Positions 53,100-63,612 of a stretch of DNA of 64,000 bases are shown piece after piece. Numbering within the stretch: the first letter of the stretch is position 1; the number at the start of each line of letters is the position of its first letter. The notes under the pieces were generated by a model that saw only the letters and a list, made by a program, of their open reading frames with translations, had not been told where the DNA came from and searched no databases. The position numbers and the translations under genes are program-made. This stretch comes from Prostheceraeus crozeri (lineage: Eukaryota > Platyhelminthes > Polycladida > Euryleptidae), in assembly GCA_907163375.1 (NCBI GenBank), contig CAJQUW010001115.1:127001-191000 (forward strand), written 5' to 3'.

Positions 53100-53836
53100 C
53101 AGGGTTCCGCAAACTTTGAACCCTTTCCGACCGAATTCAAGTAAATATTTTTAGCTCCGGCCGCATTTTAGAATTATCATCCTCTATACACACGTAGTGG
53201 TATCAAAACTGCCTTTTTATTTGCATCATCTAATCATTGGATCCCCGAACTATAGATCTTATTATTTATTAGATTTTAAGCCAACAAAAAGATTTTATTA
53301 TATCCAGGTATTTATTAGATAGAAGACAATCATTGATTGAACGATCGAATTATAATTGATCACAGAAAGAAAGAATATCAATGTGCTAGATGCGCCTGAA
53401 TTTCAGAACAAAATTTATTGAAATTAGGTTCGAATTTTGAATCGTAGATTACTCAAGCATCGAATCGAAAAGATTGCAGACAACTTAGTACGAGACGTAC
53501 GCTGCCCTAACAACCCGTGCCCATATCGGCCAATCACCTTTGTATTTTGTAGAGGCGATGGCGTTGTTGAAGATAGCGTGCGCACATAGCTTGTGAACTT
53601 CTTCACTGCTAGTGTGTGATGGTCTTCAATGCGTCAGTGTGTGATTCGCTGAGTCTTTTACAAGTGTACCGGTTGACGAGTTGACTTGGATAGTTGACTT
53701 TGGATTGATTGAAATGAAAGCAATGAGAACTCTTAAATTAGACAAGGAATGAGAACTCTTCAGGCCGCAAAACCCAAATTTTGGATCGAGTGAACCGGCC
53801 GCACATCATGCTTCAGAAAGAGCTTGCGGAACACTG
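53100..53836. mobile_element. hAT MITE, CAGGGTTCCGC family, inserted in another MITE's target duplication
   Basis: 737 bp with ends CAGGGTTCCGCAAACTTTG and GAGCTTGCGGAACACTG. The perfect 8-bp duplication is TTATAGTA (53092-53099 and 53837-53844). The duplicated bases overlap the right duplication of the CACAGAGAT MITE, so this insertion is the younger of the two or used the same target word. Confidence 0.9.
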
Positions 53837-53844
53837 TTATAGTA

Positions 53845-56494
53845 GCTACGAGCTGCACAATGCTATGTCAGAGTTTCAGGTTTCGTTCTATGCAAAGATT
53901 CGCAGTAGCTCCCGGAATAGATGTCACCAATCGACGTGATTTGTACATGATGTAAAGAAGAATCAAATTTAATATTTGAATATTTCTATATTGATATGAC
54001 AGTGACTAAAAGCGCCAATAGAAGTTTTTACAAAATAAATGAAAGCGACTATCGTAAGGGCTAAAATGTTATCACAGACACAGTTATCTCAGATTCTCGG
54101 TGAATAGGGGAAAAGGGGACAAGGCATTGGTACAAAACAAATGCGACGTGACTTTACATCGCTAAAAATGGTGTCCATGTTTCCTGAAAATCGTTCGTTA
54201 ACAATACGAGGTCCTTCACGTGTCTGCCACAACCCAGATCTCTCAGATGACATCAAAATACTGTTTTATTGTAACAGAGGACTACAAATTATCCTTTCAT
54301 ACAATCCAGATATAGGTTCACAGCAATAATCAATCGCAATTTTCTGATTCACAAATGATTTTCTGAAATTGATTCGTTTGTGTCCTAAGCGCAAAATCTT
54401 AAAAAAAGAGCACTGATATACGCAATATTCAGGGTCTGTGGAGGCGGGGATACCAGCCTCCTCATCCACCGGATCGCAGAAACCCGCCTCCGCCTCAAAT
54501 TCAAGACATGAGTGGCGGAGGCGACAATGCCAGCGTCCGCCTCCACCTTATGCCAGAGACCCGTCTCCGCTGCGACTTTCTTTAAGCGATTAATCATCCT
54601 ACATTTCTCTTCGTTGTAACGTCACCATTTCACTATCTGGTTATATCAATATAAGGTAAGTCGCTACTTATCAGATGGCCGAAATATTACACTCACTAAC
54701 ATCATAGATAGATCAGTATAATGACAAATGTCGATGTGTGACTGTAAATACCAATCATGCTTTCGTACTTCCTAAAAGTTATGCGATTGATTCAATATCA
54801 AAAGCGATCATTCTTGCAACAATCTGTGGATCTTTTGTCCTTGTATCTGTCTTCAGTTGTAATCATTGATTGCCGCTATTAGAGTTACATTTGTGTTCGT
54901 TAGAAAAGAAAGACCTTCAGTTTTTTTCCTTCGAGGGACGTCAGAATGGAAACATAACCTAGGACATTGTCACGGTAATGAATGGGGACAAATATAATGA
55001 ACGTAAACAAGAAAGAACTCCTATTGAGAAGTAACGATTTTTCTTCACAATACCAAGTCGCTTTCGACTATCAAAATTATGTAAGCGACGATTTACTTTC
55101 AGTTTCACTGATGGCAAGTGCAACTGCCATTCCAAAGAAATTTTCTGTCATGATTTTAGATTGGAGTATGGAAACTGCAAGCGAGATGTGATGGAACATT
55201 CACGTCAGACAAATTCATCAACTTGTTGTCTGCTTTTGGTATTACGAATGTAAAGGTAATGTAAAGGCGTTTTCTGGAACTTAGATAGTATTTTGAAATT
55301 TTAGCACAAATAGAAACTTCATTGAAAATATCAAAGTGCAAAAATGATAAGTTTGGACTGATGAAGTATTGTAAAGCAACCTAAGACATGAAAATTCCAT
55401 CAGATATTCTGAATTTCAATTAATTGAATTAATCGAATGTTCAGTTCTGTGATGCAAGCCAATTCTTAAATTGGAGCACAATAGGTGATCCTGATCCAAC
55501 CAGTGATTTTCAGGTGATGAAACAAATCCCAAGAATACTGAGATTTCGAAATGATCCAACCGAAACACTACGAAAGTATAATACAACCCCCTTATCGACC
55601 ATGTTTTTCAAGCCCTCATTTGAGGTCGCTAGAGAAGAGTATCATTGCATTTGAGCATTTCTGTCAGGACACCGTTACTGACGACTTAAGTAATCAATGT
55701 TCACAAATTCAATCGACAGATGACCATCGAATGAAGATATGACGTCCAAATGTTCGTGTCTGTGAATGCATGCCAGCTGAATTCTCGCATTAGCATAATG
55801 TCTTTGTGTAACGCTGATAAGGACGTTTTCCTATTGGCGCCGATGACGTCGGAATTTTGAGAGTTTTAATACATCCTTCTATCTGAAATCTAAAGAGCAG
55901 AAGCATCTTTTGAGATTTTTGACAGTTTTGCACTGATTTGACACATTCATATGTTCGTTAAAATATTAAATTCTAAATAGCAGAGACAAAATTACTGAAT
56001 TTGAGACAGAAAGTTACGAAAATTAAGTAATTTTCTTTTCATACAAAGCCAATTTTCTTTTTCATCACGTCAATAACGAAGATGACGAATTTCGACGTCA
56101 TGAAAGGGTCATCTACTTGTGTGACTGCTAAGGACGCTGCATGCTGTCTTTTCATGCTGACTGGTGGATTGACGCATGGTCTACTAGATGATTCTCCGCC
56201 CCTTACCATGACGATTTCTATTCTTTAATGCAGGACATCAATTCACAATCTCTAGTTGTCAAAAGCCGCAAATTTCGATTTTGTGAATCTTCAAATGTGC
56301 CTATGGTCCGCATGGTCAAGTCTGAGAGATCTCTGGCAAGAAAAAATGCACTCTCCGACAGGTTATAAGAACGTCTGGCGCTCAGCACCTCTGTCACTTC
56401 CACTCCTATATCTTCGTCTCCTGCGCTGTCTTTCTCTATGATCCCACGAATTCTCGGCCGAGGAGCGGCCCGCCACCTCCCGGCCGAATGACCG
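53845..56494. other. intergenic, mostly featureless
   Basis: Around 54433-54580 a GC-rich patch with repeated 'ggaggcgg/ccgcctcc' words (starting cagggtctgtggaggcgg) may be the remains of a hAT-type element, but the second end is not certain. The rest shows nothing recognisable. Confidence 0.4.
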
Positions 56495-56685
56495 TCAATA
56501 AGACGGTGAAGAGCTCAGGGCAGGACTGTAGGACTTGTCGAAACGGGAGCTGCGGGAGTGATAGCTTCTACGACCAGTCAAGCCCAATTCTGCCTCCACC
56601 TGACGCGCCAAGTCATCGAAATCTTCAGCAGTGCCATCGTCCAAGTCCTCAGCTGCACTCGACTGACTGTCGTACGGATTGGAGT
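56366..56685 (-). CDS. terminal exon of an unrecognised gene (acidic, then Ser/Arg-rich)
   Basis: A strong acceptor, CTTCTTTTCAG, precedes 56685. The frame reads SNPYDSQSSAAEDLDDGTAE, then DDLARQVEAELGLTGRR, then a Ser/Tyr/Arg-rich end, SPALSSSPSY, and a TGA at 56497-56495. In the same frame after the TGA the protein-like sequence continues (RSFGREVAGRSSAENSWDHR, then a run of arginines) to a TAA near 56366. Composition suggests a nuclear, possibly RNA-associated protein. Upstream exons were not identified, and no family is recognised. Confidence 0.45.
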
Positions 56686-57309
56686 CTGAAAAGAAGGAAG
56701 AGATGGACACATTCTGTATACAGTCCTGTGAAAGAGCTTTGAAGCCACTGCTTTCAGCCTTTTTTGTCTATGTTGTTTGGGCAAGCGTTCAGAATTTGGT
56801 AATAAGCTTCAGTAGCCAGATTTGTGGATGAGCATGAAAATTCAGATCAGACAAAGCCAGGCCCGGCCCGCTCATCTCAAACTGCTCGGCCCGGAATCAA
56901 TGCTTTTGTCATATATAATGCATGGGCCTTTATAATACCGCAATTTTATGCCATCATGATTAATTTCACGAATATCTGACTTTTGATCTTTAAATTTGTG
57001 ACTTCTAACTAGATTATTGTCATACGCTTTACAAAGATGATGGGTATTTAGATTTGGATTACTCATTCGCCTGGCTTTCAGAAAAGACGACCATCAACAG
57101 GTCAGAGATTGGCAGGGAGATATTCGACTCCCAGTGTCTCACGCGACTGGTCAAGGTCAAGGAAGCGCAACTCAGCAGTATTAGAGAACACACGTTTGAA
57201 CTTCAAGTGTCTACTTTGATACGTGGCATCAAAAACATTCGTCAAATTGAAATATTTTTCACAGTGGTCTCACGAACTCAATTAATTCCAAGAACTTTCG
57301 ATTTCTCAA
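56686..57309. other. no defined gene
   Basis: A 'caggcccggcccg' word at 56858 recurs in the same orientation at about 57536 (caggcccggaccg), possibly ends of decayed elements. Nothing else is clear. Confidence 0.35.
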
Positions 57310-57485
57310 TTCTCTTCTCAATTCACTTTCGTGATTTAAATTATACTAACCGTGCACGCTTGAAATGATGTAAATGTCCTGATTCGTCAGAATTCAGACT
57401 TGACTTTACACTACTCAATAAAAATACTTTACTAACCCTTAGCGACTAGTTTTACCTATGACCATCACTATTGAGAAAAGCAACC
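57310..57485 (+). repeat. diverged partial copy of the CACAGAGAT hAT MITE
   Basis: It shares ordered words with 52870-53060: 'cagaattcagacttga', 'gcgactagtttta', 'tgaccatcactattga'. The ends are lost. Confidence 0.5.
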
Positions 57486-58289
57486 ATTATTTAAAGGATC
57501 GTTACAAGTTGGCTAAGTGGAAGTGATGAAATTTCAGGCCCGGACCGCGCCCGTGTTAGTTGCAAGATATGAGGCCCAAGCCCGTCCCACTTACAAGTCT
57601 GACTGTAACCTTCCAATGATCAGCATCAGATCTAGCTGCATGTCTCACTTCACTCTTAATCGCTTTTCCCTTTACTCGATCATCTTAACATGTCAATTCG
57701 TGTACATTTTGTGTATGAAAATGATTCCGGTTCACGTAAAATGTTGAAAGGCATGGCTGTAGTGAAGTGGGGCAAAACGCATCAAGCGAGGAATGTGTAA
57801 GACTGGTTGGACGGATGTCGATGACGTGAAATGCTTCCAGTGGGATGGTGCATAAGATGGAAGAAGAAGCTGAGGCAGATTTGTAAAGAAACCGTTTTGC
57901 AGCACAAACCGACACTCAGAGCGCTTTGTCTGTCTGGGTACGCGCTGGAGCTTGCCAATTTATAAAATTAGGAACTTTCACATAAAGCTGCCCAGCTTAT
58001 CTGGCAAGCTACCGAAGTCAACGGTAATTATCGGCAAATCAATTGGAAGAATAGTGACAAGTGTGATTTCCTGTGTTCCTTTCTACTACATGTGGAGAGC
58101 ATTCCCATAAAAAGACTTCAAAATTGAAAATTCTAAAAGTTTAATTCGACGTAATTGAACAAACTCATCTGAAAAGAGTGAAATATAAAAAACTGCATTT
58201 ACGGAACAGATTGGAAGTCACTTTGTAGGAGAACTCGGTCAGCATAACAATTTTATGAAATAGAAGATGTAAGTACTAGTCATCACACC
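57486..58289. other. intergenic, nothing recognised
   Basis: No gene or defined element before the LINE tail. Confidence 0.4.
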
Positions 58290-59160
58290 ATGCCATCACA
58301 CCGTGGCATGGGCGAGACAGAACCTTCTGGCCATGACCCATGCGCAGAGTACCGTAAAGGTGTGAGCTCAAATTCAATCAGATGTACAACATGTCAATTT
58401 TGGGCTCACAAGCGTTGCGGTGGCATTGTGGGCCGCGTGTCATCCGCAGCAGCTACATTCGTGTGCCGCCGGTGTAAAGGAGAATTGGTGACCGACCAAA
58501 CGCCATCATTTGGAGACGGTGATCTTTTCACGGTTGATGAGGAAAGCTACGAAGTAGCGAATACTTTTCGTTACCTCGGTGATGTCATCGATGCTGGCGG
58601 AGCAAGTGCAGCTGTCAGAGTGAGGATCCGGAACGGTTGGTGCCGGTTTCGTGAAATGGCTCTCTTTTTGACATCTAGAGCATCTATAAGTCATGTGAGC
58701 GCACCAGCATGTTGTACGGCAGTGAGACTTGGGCCATGTCATCAGTGTTTGAGGCGTCTTGAAGTGAATGAAATGCGGATGGTCCGTTGGATGTGCGGAG
58801 TCTCCTCTCGCGACCGCATTTCAAATGAAGAGATCAGAAAAAGAATGTGCCTGGAACCTATCGGTGACTATATAAGAAGACGACACCGAAGATGGTATGG
58901 TCATGCGGAGAGGAAAGACAAATGTCATTGGGTGAAGTGCGTGCGGAAATTGCAAGTGGATGGTCGCCGACCTGTTGGACGTCCAAAGAAATCATGGAGC
59001 GACAACATCAACGAAGACCTTCGAGCGCTCGGGCTCCGTATGGAAGATGTAAACGACCGAGCAGAGTGGAGAGCTGCCATACAAGTGAACCGTCGTACCC
59101 AACATGGATGAAACAATCGACGTTAAATGGCATAAGTATAAGTAAGCAAGTATAGTCATG
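58290..59160 (+). mobile_element. RTE-type LINE C-terminal piece with zinc knuckle, internally deleted
   Basis: A 273-codon open frame. It begins with a Cys/His cluster (CAEYRKGVSSNSIRCTTCQF and then HKRC), then jumps to DEESYEVANTFRYLGDVIDA, which is the region after the RT catalytic box. EVNEMRMVRWMCGV, RRRHRRWYGHAERK and GRRPVGRPKKSWSDNINEDL follow, the usual C-terminus of RTE-like elements. The RT core is missing. Between about 58680 and 58755 the frame is shifted and then restored: the conserved SMLYGSETWAM wording is readable in another frame there. The tail to about 59160 contains 'acgttaaatggcataagtata'. Confidence 0.85.
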
Positions 59161-59864
59161 TATGTATGGTTTATGGCAAAGATCCATCAAAAATTTGTAC
59201 TTTATGGGGTGTTGTTTTTTATTCATTTTTGATTCATTTTGGATGCACTTTACTCGTTGTTATTCGACACCTACGCTGTATCATCTAGTTTCTTTCGTCT
59301 CATTTCAATTATCAATGACGTCAGAGCTCACTACGCTGGTTAACTCGACAGCCTTGCTTCGGTACTGCTTTGAAAGCTCTTTCTCTATTTCCGTTATTTC
59401 ACCGTCCGAGAGCACATCAAGGAGCAAACGGTTTTTCATGTAGCTACATGCACAACGTATGATGAAAACTTTTAATTCTAGCCGAATTTTGAATGTTATC
59501 CATCCATTTGCAGCTGGTGTTCTGTAACGCGAATGAAGGGTCAAGAAACGATCAATGCAAGTAGACGCGACTGATTTTAGATGCACTTCTGACACGTCAT
59601 CGATACTCATACTCGAAAGACTTCACCGGTGTCTTCTGAAATATCGCCGTAAGTTGAAAATTGTTCAAAAAGTGTGTAAGTCACTACAGCATGATTCCTT
59701 CATGCATTCTCAAATTTGCACAAGTAAATGCTAAATGATCTTACTGAGATTATCATCAGATCAAAAGGTGAAAGTTTCTTTTACGTGCTGTAAATTTAGT
59801 GGCAATTCCTTTCTTGTGTTCCTGATTTGAATTGCTTCAATCAATTATCACAGTCTATCCTAGT
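59161..59864. other. intergenic, contains one unassigned ORF
   Basis: Apart from the minus-strand ORF at 59305-59610 nothing is recognised. Confidence 0.35.
59305..59610 (-). CDS. possible 101-aa ORF or terminal exon, unrecognised
   Basis: The frame starts MSIDDVSEVHLKSVAST and ends with an acidic, helix-prone segment (LLLDVLSDGEITEIEKELSK, then a stop). A near-acceptor, GCGTTACAG, lies inside it. Composition is protein-like, with no transmembrane or zinc-binding pattern. I cannot name a family. It may be an exon of the same unknown minus-strand gene as the pieces at 61598 and 62435, but that is not shown. Confidence 0.3.
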   Translation of the reverse strand: MSIDDVSEVHLKSVASTCIDRFLTLHSRYRTPAANGWITFKIRLELKVFIIRCACSYMKNRLLLDVLSDGEITEIEKELSKQYRSKAVELTSVVSSDVIDN

Positions 59865-60047
59865 GGTCTCCGTGGCACAGTGGTTAAGTGCTTGGCCTAG
59901 CGATCTTTTGGTCCAGAGGTCGAGCCCTGAAGGTGTCATTGGAAGTCGGCAGGAAGGGCATCCGGACTAAAAGTACTACAACGCTCCGTAAGTCTGACTG
60001 TGTCAGCACCTTCCAAGCCCCAAGTATGGGGAGTAGTGACGTAAAAG
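59865..60047 (+). mobile_element. tRNA-derived SINE, copy 6
   Basis: A full-length plus copy: head GGTCTCCGTGGCACAGTGG, B-box-like AGGTCGAGCCC, middle ggaagggcatccggac, tail gggagtagtgacgtaaaa. It is one of the best-preserved copies in the window. Confidence 0.88.
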
Positions 60048-60366
60048 CTTCATCATTCATTCGTCACCTACATATCGACAATTTACTCTAATTTGCTGAC
60101 AGTATTATTTGAATTGCTTCAGGAGGTGACATTTGCATTCTATTCATGCTTTCGCATCTTAATCATTCACTTCATGTATCACTTGAAGCGTGTAGCACAG
60201 CGAGGGTCAGCACAATCGTGCTTCGGGGAAAAATATTATGAATATCAACAGGCAACTTATGATGACGAAATATTGACAAAACACTCAATTTACTTCAGAG
60301 AATGGCGTAAGCGAAAACTTCGGGTCTAATTGTCATGTTAGCAAGTAAGTGAAATTTCGATGGGTA

Positions 60367-60958
60367 CCGGAAATTTCCACTTAATAAGCTCGAACTGGAA
60401 AATGACAAAATTGCAGAATAAGCTTGGACCAGGTTAATATACCCGGGTATATTAAGTGGAAACGCCACAAAATATGCATATTTAATATACATTCCATAAT
60501 TCCATATATTTCACATGTTCCGTAATCTCATGGAATTCGTCACTTAGCAACAATATTTTATTACAGGTACTTGTTTTTTGATACATATGAGCTTGAAACT
60601 AAACTGTAATGAAAACAAATTCACAATTTTAATGTAATTTATTACAATTATAAGGGTATAAAATGAGCAATACTATAACAAGCATCTGCGTAACAGAACA
60701 ACAGTTCTTAGGTATACAGATAATTAGACTTATACCTTCGCCTGATCTTTTTCCGATGAGATCATAAGAGATCACAAGATGAGTGCTTGATTTCCAAGAA
60801 TCAGCAAAAGTGTTATTTCCAAGAAAATTGTTGAATCTTACAAGGACATAATGAAAGTTTGGCGCGAGTTAATATACCCGGGTATCTTAATTGGCACTAG
60901 TTTCCACATAATATACCCGAGTATATTAATTGGGGATATATTAAGTGGAAAACTCCGG
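60367..60958. mobile_element. TIR element with TA target site (ACCGGAAATTTCC ends)
   Basis: The left end ACCGGAAATTTCCACTTAAT and right end ATTAAGTGGAAAACTCCGGT are inverted. TA flanks both sides (60365-60366, 60959-60960). The palindromic word TTAATATACCCGGGTATATT occurs at about 60436, with variants at about 60891 and 60912. 592 bp, no transposase. Confidence 0.72.
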
Positions 60959-61300
60959 TATTCATTTAATATCACTTGAAACACACTATTGACAGTTGCC
61001 TAGGTTAGTGCGCCTGCAATAATTAATAAATCCTGCTTTAAAATGAATAATTAAATGTTGAGCTGCTTCCTCAGTTGAAAAATGGGTACAGACCTGAATA
61101 GCTGTCATTTCATTAATTTGTTAATGCAAATCTCAAATTAACGCTTCCATGCCTGCAACTTTAAATAGGGAGTTGTGTCGATGTTGAGAGATGTGAACTA
61201 GGCCTGCTATATATGAAATCCTGCTGATATTGGAGTATAGCAGCTATTCAAGTTTGGACCCATTTTTCAACTGATGATGGAAGTCAACATTTAGTGATTT
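60959..61300. mobile_element. hairpin element family, copy 3
   Basis: It starts directly at the right end of the TA-flanked element with 'attcatttaatatcact' and 'acacactattgacagtt', 'aataattaataaat', then hairpin arms: cctgaatagctgtcat mirrored by tatagcagctattcaag, with 'tttttcaactgatgatgg' at the end. It is diverged from the copies at 23286 and 37997. Confidence 0.6.
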
Positions 61301-61597
61301 TGTTTTCATTGTCGCATGTCTTGAACACGAGGAACAAGGAACCTGAATTTGAAGTCAAAGAATCGATTCTGTCGAATGTTGTTACGAAATTCTGCAATAA
61401 CTGCTTTCATGTGATGAGAAATCGGTATTGCTGGAATACTCTCAGCGCAATCTATCTACCTGTAATTCTCTCAGCATCTATCAATGATGTGTAAACGGGA
61501 ACCGATACATTCGACGAGCTTCAGTTTCTCTGTAGGTAATTAAAAGCAAGTCGTGACGCCACCATTATCGTCATGTTCATCGTAAATGAAAGCTCAC
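61301..61597. other. no defined gene
   Basis: Nothing recognised between the hairpin element and the candidate exon. Confidence 0.35.
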
Positions 61598-61683
61598 CTC
61601 GAAAGTTAGTCTGTCGTGTATTCTTTGCATCGATTTTCTTCTCCAGAGCTGCCATTCGAGATTGAATTTGATCCAACTTGTGC
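61598..61683 (-). CDS. candidate internal exon, coiled-coil, unrecognised gene
   Basis: An 86-bp segment bounded by a good acceptor (TTCTGCTTCAG) and a good donor (CGAG|GTGAGC), phase 2 in and 1 out. It encodes HKLDQIQSRMAALEKKIDAK followed by NTRQTNFR, with the heptad pattern of a short coiled coil. The wording loosely resembles small coiled-coil subunits (BRK1 or WASHC3 type), but the conserved residues of those families are absent. Confidence 0.4.
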
Positions 61684-61948
61684 CTGAAGCAGAAAATGAA
61701 TGAGTTCAACTGTCGCCATTCTCTTAATGATAAGTTATTTTGTTTCACAGGAAAGTACATCGATTATTCAATGAAAACGTCGTCATGTTCCTTTGTGGAA
61801 ACACTTCTTGAAAAACAGATGATTTTATTGCAAACGGAAATCTACACATCACACAAATCGCCTTTATTTCTACTTAAACGACTTTACTCTATGTGCACAC
61901 AAGATGATTTCAATGCCACACGATGTCGGAAAATCTGAGTGTTTGTAG

Positions 61949-62366
61949 CACAGAATGCTAGAAGTGCAAACTGAATGAAAGCGATGGCACTTATTAAGTG
62001 GGCAAAAAGAAACTGTTGATGCATTAAGAAGGAAGGAAAAGTACTCGTGCGTCGCTTGCGGATTGCTGTGAATTCCCTCAAAATGCTCCGATCGCCACGA
62101 TTCCTTCAGATTCGAAGAATTCAGATCATCAGGCGCACGAAAAACGCTCACAAATTTCTCTGTAGAACTTGACATCGTCAGTGTCTCTTTGATGTGTCAT
62201 CCGGTTGTCACTGAAATTTCGCACAATTTGGCGTGTTTAATGTTTCATGCTCATTGTTCGATTGTTATGGCATTATATCAGCCGATTGTGCCATTTCATT
62301 AGCATTACATGTTCCAATGCTTCCTTTGTAGTCAAGCAGACGAAAAGACGACCTGTCTAATTCTGT
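61949..62366 (-). mobile_element. hAT MITE, CACAGAATTAG family, copy 4
   Basis: A minus-orientation copy starting CACAGAATGCTAGAAGTGC and ending GACCTGTCTAATTCTGT. The core 'tcgtgcgtcgcttgcggatt' and 'cttcagattcgaagaattca' is shared with the other copies. About 418 bp; no target duplication is readable, so it is older. Confidence 0.8.
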
Positions 62367-62434
62367 AGAAGGCTGTGATAAACGGATGACAACTTCTGAA
62401 GTTTGTACTATTGGTGAGTAGTGTCCATGAGCAG

Positions 62435-62673
62435 TCAAACTGGAGTAATTTTGTCAACTGTCGCATGTTCCCATAATTTTACAAAGTCAGACTGTGCAAA
62501 GGTGCGAGCTCGTTCTTGATCAGGGGAGTGTGGCCGCAGAATCCAAGCTGTTGGTTCCTTTACAGAGTTTGTAGTTAGCCTGGCTGATTCGTCGCTCAGT
62601 CGCGCTGCCATCAAGCGCAAAATGTGTGCGCATGATTCCTTTAACTCTTTCACATCGTGGCACGGAAAAGTGA
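62435..62673 (-). CDS. candidate terminal exon, unrecognised gene
   Basis: An acceptor, CGTTCACCTCAG, precedes 62673. The frame reads TFPCHDVKELKESCAHILRL, then MAARLSDESARL, then PHSPDQERARTFAQSD and ends KLWEHATVDKITPV with TGA at 62437-62435. Base composition is visibly richer in G+C than the neighbouring DNA, which supports coding. No family is recognised, and it could be a transposon protein end. Confidence 0.35.
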
Positions 62674-63480
62674 CTGAGGTGAACGAACAATTCAATTTCC
62701 ACTACATTCTGCTTCAGGGCCTCACAGAAGATCATCTCATTCAAAATACAAACAATTCTTAACACGGTCACAAGGGATAAATCGGTTCGCGATAAATCAA
62801 ATCACTGAGATCAATCACTCCCAGAATGATTTTCGTGAACGATGAAAAATGCGATTTTTATGTCAGAATCATAATCAGCGCGGGCTGGCAACCAAAATGC
62901 ATACCATTGGCTTGCCATTTCGATACATAATAACAGCGTAGTTGAGAAAAGCACTTTGTCATAGGCCTCTATGGCAGTCAAATCATATTTGTTGTATCTC
63001 AGTGAATATTGAGTCATTTTTCATAAGGAGAAAGGCAAATTACTCGCCATTGAATGGAAAATTTATTAGGCATCATAGAGTAATGGTAGGCATGGTTAAA
63101 TCGTGTTACAGAACATTTTCAATAATTCATTATCTGACTACATTCTCGGCAGATGAACATCACCGATACTGAATCCTGATTGGCTAATGCAGCACTCACT
63201 GCTTCTCTGTGTGATGGATGTGTTCATTTTGCACTCTTTCATGTTAGCGGATGGAAGATATATGCAAGTCAGCATAATATTATCATAATCAAGATATCAA
63301 ACAAACATAATATGATTCATGGAACAATATTGAAGGAATTGCTGAACGAATGTATCATTATTCTACTCTCTTTTCGATCTGTGCTGTAATGAAGGATGTA
63401 GAATCTCTTCGTAACAAAGCTAATTGCGAAGCCATGATGTTGAACTGCTTCTGCGAATGAAAATATCTAGAATAATTAGA
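62674..63480. other. no defined gene
   Basis: AT-rich sequence between two candidate coding segments. The open frames are unremarkable. Confidence 0.35.
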
Positions 63481-63612
63481 ATTATCATTACAACTGATAA
63501 CTAGCGCCACAATAAGTTTTCTCTCTGAAAAATCTAATTTTTCCAATGATTTCTGATTCCAATCTTCAACTTCTCGAAATATTTTCCACTGAAATTCTGG
63601 TTCACTTGCCAT
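63481..63612 (-). CDS. candidate first exon, unrecognised gene
   Basis: The ATG at 63612 starts a frame MASEPEFQWKIFREVEDWNQ followed by KSLEKLDFSERK, acidic/basic and helix-prone. A strong donor was not found; the frame runs on to 63358 without one. It may pair with the exon at 61598, but the phase could not be confirmed. Confidence 0.25.

Noticed and set aside
56858-57560. 'caggcccggcccg' words as the ends of a hAT element
   Set aside because: The two words are in the same orientation and no inverted partner or target duplication was found.
61598-61683. BRK1 or WASHC3 exon
   Set aside because: Only the coiled-coil heptad pattern is similar. The strongly conserved residues expected of those proteins are missing.
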